Below, piece after piece: positions 60,962-64,000 of a DNA stretch of 64,000 nt. Each line of letters begins with the position of its first letter. The first letter of the stretch is position 1. The translations under genes were made by a program, and so were the position numbers. Location: NCBI GenBank assembly GCA_041690255.1, contig JAWLHU010000008.1, forward strand, positions 264,883 to 328,882, written 5' to 3'. A model generated the notes under the pieces. It saw only the letters and a program-made list of their open reading frames with translations, made no database searches and was not told the DNA's origin. The DNA comes from JAWLHU01 sp041690255 (GTDB taxonomy: Bacteria > Bacillota > Sulfobacillia > Symbiobacteriales > Symbiobacteriaceae).

Positions 60962-62686
60962 ATGCGGAGTATGCAGACGGGAATTGCAGCCTCGCCCGGC
61001 ATTGCGATCGGCAGGGCCTTCGTCCTGCGCCCCGAACTGGAGGTGGCCGGCAACCCTGAGGGCGGCGCGGCGGCGACCGATCCGGTAGCCGAACAGGCGC
61101 GCTTTGAGGGCGCTCTGGCCGCCGGCCGGGAGGAGCTTCGCCTCCTGCGGGACGGGGTGGCCCGCCGCATGGGCGAAGCGGACGCCGCAATCTTTGACGC
61201 TCATCTCATGATGATGGGTGATCCGGCGCTGACGGAGGGGGTGGCCGCAGCGATTCGTGCCGGCGCCAGCGCACGGGCCGCGGTGGACCGGGTGATCGCC
61301 GAGCACAGGGCGATCCTTCAGAATATGGATGATGCCTACATACGGGAGCGGGCCGCCGATGTGGCGGATGTCGGGCGACGGCTAATCCGCCACCTCACCG
61401 GAGACACTGCCCGTGACCTGGGCGTCCTCGGGGAGGCGCGGGTGATCGTGGCCCACGACCTGACCCCGTCGGAGACGGCGCAGCTCGATCCTCAGTACGC
61501 CCTGGGCTTTGCGACCGAGAGCGGCGGGCGCACCTCGCACAGCGTCATTATGGCCCAGTCGCTGGGAATTCCGGCCGTGGTGGGCAGCCCGGACCTGCTG
61601 GCCCATGTGGCTGATGGCGACTTGGTGATTCTGGATGGCTACGCCGGCGAGGTCTGGGTCAACCCCAACGCCCAGACCCTTGCGGCGTACCGGACGAAGG
61701 TCGCCGAGGCGGAGGCCGGGCGGAGACAGTTGCTGGGCCTGCGGGATTTTCCGGCCGTCACGGTAGATGGGCGGCGCATAGAGCTGGCGGCCAACCTGGG
61801 CAGGCCCCGCGACCTGGCTGCGGCGGTGGAGAACGGGGCGGAAGGGGTTGGGCTCTACCGGACGGAGTTCCTGTTCATGGATCGCACCGCCCTGCCCACC
61901 GAAGAGGAGCAGGTCGAGGCGTATAAGAGCGTGGCAGAGGGTATGGGCGGGCGCCCCGTGATCATTCGGACGCTGGACATTGGCGGGGATAAGCAGATAC
62001 CCTACCTCGAGATGCCCCTTGAGCCGAACCCGTTCCTGGGCTGGCGGGCAGTGCGGATCTGTCTGGATAGGCCAGAGTTATTCAAAACCCAATTGAGGGC
62101 GATCTGGCGGGCCGGAGTCACGGGCAACGTGCGGGTGATGTTCCCCATGATCAGTGGTCTCGAGGAGTTACGCAGGGCGAAGGCTCTCCTGGTGGAGGCG
62201 AGAGAGGAGCTGGCGAGCCAGGGTGAGATGATGGCGGAGCAGATCCCGGTTGGGGTTATGATCGAACTGCCATCCGCCGCCTTAATGGCGGAGAAGTTGG
62301 GCCGGGAGGTGGATTTCTTCAGCATAGGCAGCAACGACCTGACTCAGTACACCCTGGGCGTGGACCGCATGAACTCCCGGATCGCGCGTCTATATGACCC
62401 GCTGCACCCCGCGGTCCTTCGACTGATCCAGACCGTGGTCAACGCGGCCCATGGGCAGGGCAAGTGGGTCGGCATTTGCGGGGAGATCGCCGGTGAACCA
62501 GGGCTCGCCCCCCTTCTGCTAGGGATCGGATTGGATGAGCTGAGCATGAGCGCACAGGCGATCCCGCTGGTCAAGCGGGTGGTATGCCAGGTGGGGCAGA
62601 GAGCCTGCCGGGCGGTGGCGGAGCGGGCCCTGGAGGCGGAGACAGCGGCGGAGGTTCGGGAGCTGCTTCGGTCCGTCAGCCCGTAG
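60962..62686 (+). CDS. ptsI: PTS Enzyme I
   Basis: 574 residues. Phospho-His193 in GGRTSHSVIMAQSLGIPAVVG, PEP-binding loop RTEFLFMDR (~residue 300), GSNDLTQYTLGVDR, and the C-terminal active Cys in WVGICGEIAGEP. It moves phosphate from phosphoenolpyruvate to HPr. Encoded as the last gene of the PTS locus, next to the epimerase. ATG at 60962 with AAGGGTAGG just upstream. Confidence 0.95.
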   Translation: MRSMQTGIAASPGIAIGRAFVLRPELEVAGNPEGGAAATDPVAEQARFEGALAAGREELRLLRDGVARRMGEADAAIFDAHLMMMGDPALTEGVAAAIRAGASARAAVDRVIAEHRAILQNMDDAYIRERAADVADVGRRLIRHLTGDTARDLGVLGEARVIVAHDLTPSETAQLDPQYALGFATESGGRTSHSVIMAQSLGIPAVVGSPDLLAHVADGDLVILDGYAGEVWVNPNAQTLAAYRTKVAEAEAGRRQLLGLRDFPAVTVDGRRIELAANLGRPRDLAAAVENGAEGVGLYRTEFLFMDRTALPTEEEQVEAYKSVAEGMGGRPVIIRTLDIGGDKQIPYLEMPLEPNPFLGWRAVRICLDRPELFKTQLRAIWRAGVTGNVRVMFPMISGLEELRRAKALLVEAREELASQGEMMAEQIPVGVMIELPSAALMAEKLGREVDFFSIGSNDLTQYTLGVDRMNSRIARLYDPLHPAVLRLIQTVVNAAHGQGKWVGICGEIAGEPGLAPLLLGIGLDELSMSAQAIPLVKRVVCQVGQRACRAVAERALEAETAAEVRELLRSVSP

Positions 62687-62917
62687 GGCGGCGGGTGGTA
62701 TTGACCGGACCTCGCAGCGGGGTTCGGTTGATGTGCTTGCCGGGCAGGAGGGGTCTTAGCTGCCGGAACAGCTCGACTCGCCTCATGAAGAACCGCCCCC
62801 TGAGGACCTGGCAAAAAGGCCAGTGTACAGGGAGCGGCTCAGGAAGTTCCGTTAAACCTGGGATCGTGACGGTTCAGGCGGCGGTGCGGCTACCTGCCCC
62901 GCCCCATTTTTTGGGGC
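62687..62917. other. Gap between ptsI and the NuoE-like gene
   Basis: No gene is seen. A short hairpin (GCCCCA-TTTTTT-GGGGC, ~62901-62918) lies at the end of the NuoE-like gene and may act as its terminator. Confidence 0.35.
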
Positions 62918-63421
62918 TCACTCGATGCCAACTGGAACAGGGCGGAAGAGGTCGAGCACGCCGACCACATCCTCCGGCCTTACGGAGAAGCGCTGGTCAT
63001 CTACATAGAAGGCCGGGCGGTCACCGCAGTCTTCGCCGGCGTAGTTGACAATCAGGGAGAAGAGTCCGTCAGGCGTTGTCTCTCCCGGTCCGATCTGCAG
63101 TTCTGCCTGTAGACGGTCAAAGAGGGTGCCGGCTCCGTTAAGATAGCAGTCCGTCCCCAGGCAGATGGAGACGGTGTGCCTGCCCTCGGGCCGGGAGGCG
63201 AAGAAGTCGTAGAACGAAGCGGCCTGATAGATATCCCCGTGTGTGAGTCCCAGCCCATCCGCCACATAGTGTAGGACGGGCAGCGGTAGCATGCCGAAGA
63301 GGTACTTTGCCCGCTCCAGCACATAGACAGCCCCGTCGCTCTGGGCCCGGTAGCGAGCGATCGCCTGATCTATCTCGGCGAAACGGGGGTCGGAAAGGAC
63401 CAGTCCGTTGCAGTCTCCCAC
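62918..63421 (-). CDS. NuoE-like thioredoxin-fold [2Fe-2S] protein
   Basis: 167 residues, GTG start at 63421 behind GAGGAGGGA. Matches the 24-kDa subunit of complex I and HndA-type hydrogenase subunits: helical N-terminus (ERAKYLFGMLPLPVLHYVAD, ATGHGDIYQAASFYDFF-like segment), then the thioredoxin fold. Of the four cluster cysteines, the first two are present (ICLGTDCYLNGA); the second pair is altered, VNYAGEDCGDRP instead of VxCLGxCGxAP. So a normal [2Fe-2S] cluster is doubtful. No NuoF or NuoG gene lies nearby. Confidence 0.75.
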   Translation of the reverse strand: MGDCNGLVLSDPRFAEIDQAIARYRAQSDGAVYVLERAKYLFGMLPLPVLHYVADGLGLTHGDIYQAASFYDFFASRPEGRHTVSICLGTDCYLNGAGTLFDRLQAELQIGPGETTPDGLFSLIVNYAGEDCGDRPAFYVDDQRFSVRPEDVVGVLDLFRPVPVGIE

Positions 63422-63577
63422 CGTAATCCCTCCTCGAAGGGTTATCCACTCTCATCATAAAGCGGGAAGTGGCGGGCCTGCCATCCCGCTGAGTTGCCCT
63501 TGTGACTGATTCACAGGGATCATCGGACAGGGCCGAGGTAGACGGAATGAGGGTGCGTGTTGGATCAACCTGGACGG

Positions 63578-63606
63578 TTGACGCTCGGTTGCGTCTCTGA
63601 TAGAGT
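63578..63606 (+). promoter_or_regulatory. rrn upstream promoter 1
   Basis: TTGACG (63578-63583), 17-bp spacer, TAGAGT (63601-63606). Confidence 0.5.
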
Positions 63607-63680
63607 GTTCCCTTGTCGGCGGGACGCAACAGCAACGCTGATGCAGGCCGAGAGGGAGTTCGAAACCGGATATTGGCTGG

Positions 63681-63709
63681 TTGACACGAGATAGTTCGGC
63701 TGCTAAACT
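63681..63709 (+). promoter_or_regulatory. rrn promoter 2
   Basis: TTGACA (63681-63686), 17-bp spacer, TAAACT (63704-63709). Confidence 0.65.
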
Positions 63710-63782
63710 GAACAACGTTGTCCTTTCAAGCGGCGGAATCGCATCGCCTCAAGCGCCAATCACGATGGATAAACTTGAGTGG

Positions 63783-63812
63783 TTGACGATCATACGGTGG
63801 GCGTGGTAATCT
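63783..63812 (+). promoter_or_regulatory. rrn promoter 3
   Basis: TTGACG (63783-63788), 18-bp spacer, TAATCT (63807-63812). The leader that follows contains CTTGAAAACTAGACAGTG, a stretch typical of Bacillota rRNA leaders and spacers. Confidence 0.6.
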
Positions 63813-63917
63813 AGCAAAGCTGTCGGCGACGACAGTGGCGCTCGAACCTTGAAAACTAGACAGTGCAAGAGAGAAAGCCAAGCGTAAGCTCGTAATTATG
63901 AAGAGCCGAACAAACTT

Positions 63918-64000
<83 letters not shown>

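Overview
The window is GC-rich bacterial chromosome. Its gene content fits a spore-forming, high-GC Bacillota lineage, and Symbiobacterium is my best guess (inference, not a database match). The support is: a YhcN/YlaJ-type sporulation lipoprotein, class I lysyl-tRNA synthetase, copper-amine-oxidase-N-like domains on secreted proteins, oligoendopeptidase F, a SufR-like regulator, GTG and TTG starts behind strong Shine-Dalgarno sequences, and a 16S rRNA 5' end beginning near 63918. There is no prophage, CRISPR array or tRNA gene that I can see.

Layout. 1-9.5 kb: an ArsR-type regulator with an MFS exporter, an N-terminally extended Fe/Mn superoxide dismutase, and a 1752-residue secreted protein with 12 MBG repeats. 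9.5-24.8 kb: housekeeping and small genes (PepF, an FTR-TusA-like fusion, AblB, a MOSC protein, class I LysRS, a YhcN-like lipoprotein, DinB, a BadF-type kinase, SufR-like, a TPR protein, an Eis-like acetyltransferase) with two decayed genes. 25-29.3 kb: a PaaX-controlled acyl-CoA operon (EthD-like, PaaF, PaaG, PaaH); a matching thiolase lies at 35.7 kb. 29.6-35.6 kb: a Pit phosphate transporter with its DUF47 partner, then an ABC exporter with two paralogous permeases.

36.9-49.1 kb is envelope and surface biology: a cupin, a cysteine-free alpha-2-macroglobulin-like protein coupled to an exported MEMO protein, a copper-amine-oxidase-N lipoprotein, an HtrA-like protein with all three catalytic residues replaced, a 21-bp tandem repeat array, IS3 relics with long direct repeats, and an apparently active HtrA protease. 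49.3-52.6 kb: a 2-oxoacid:ferredoxin oxidoreductase operon led by a P-loop ATPase. 52.8-62.7 kb: a sigma-54/LevR-controlled mannose-family PTS locus that carries its own HPr and Enzyme I, a SIS-domain enzyme and a hexulose-phosphate epimerase. 62.9-64 kb: a solitary NuoE-like protein and the promoter region and start of an rRNA operon.

The most unusual elements are the triad-less HtrA, the FTR-TusA fusion, the A2M/MEMO operon, the self-contained sigma-54 PTS locus, and the repeat/IS zone at 45.4-46.8 kb. No wholly new system can be claimed from sequence alone.
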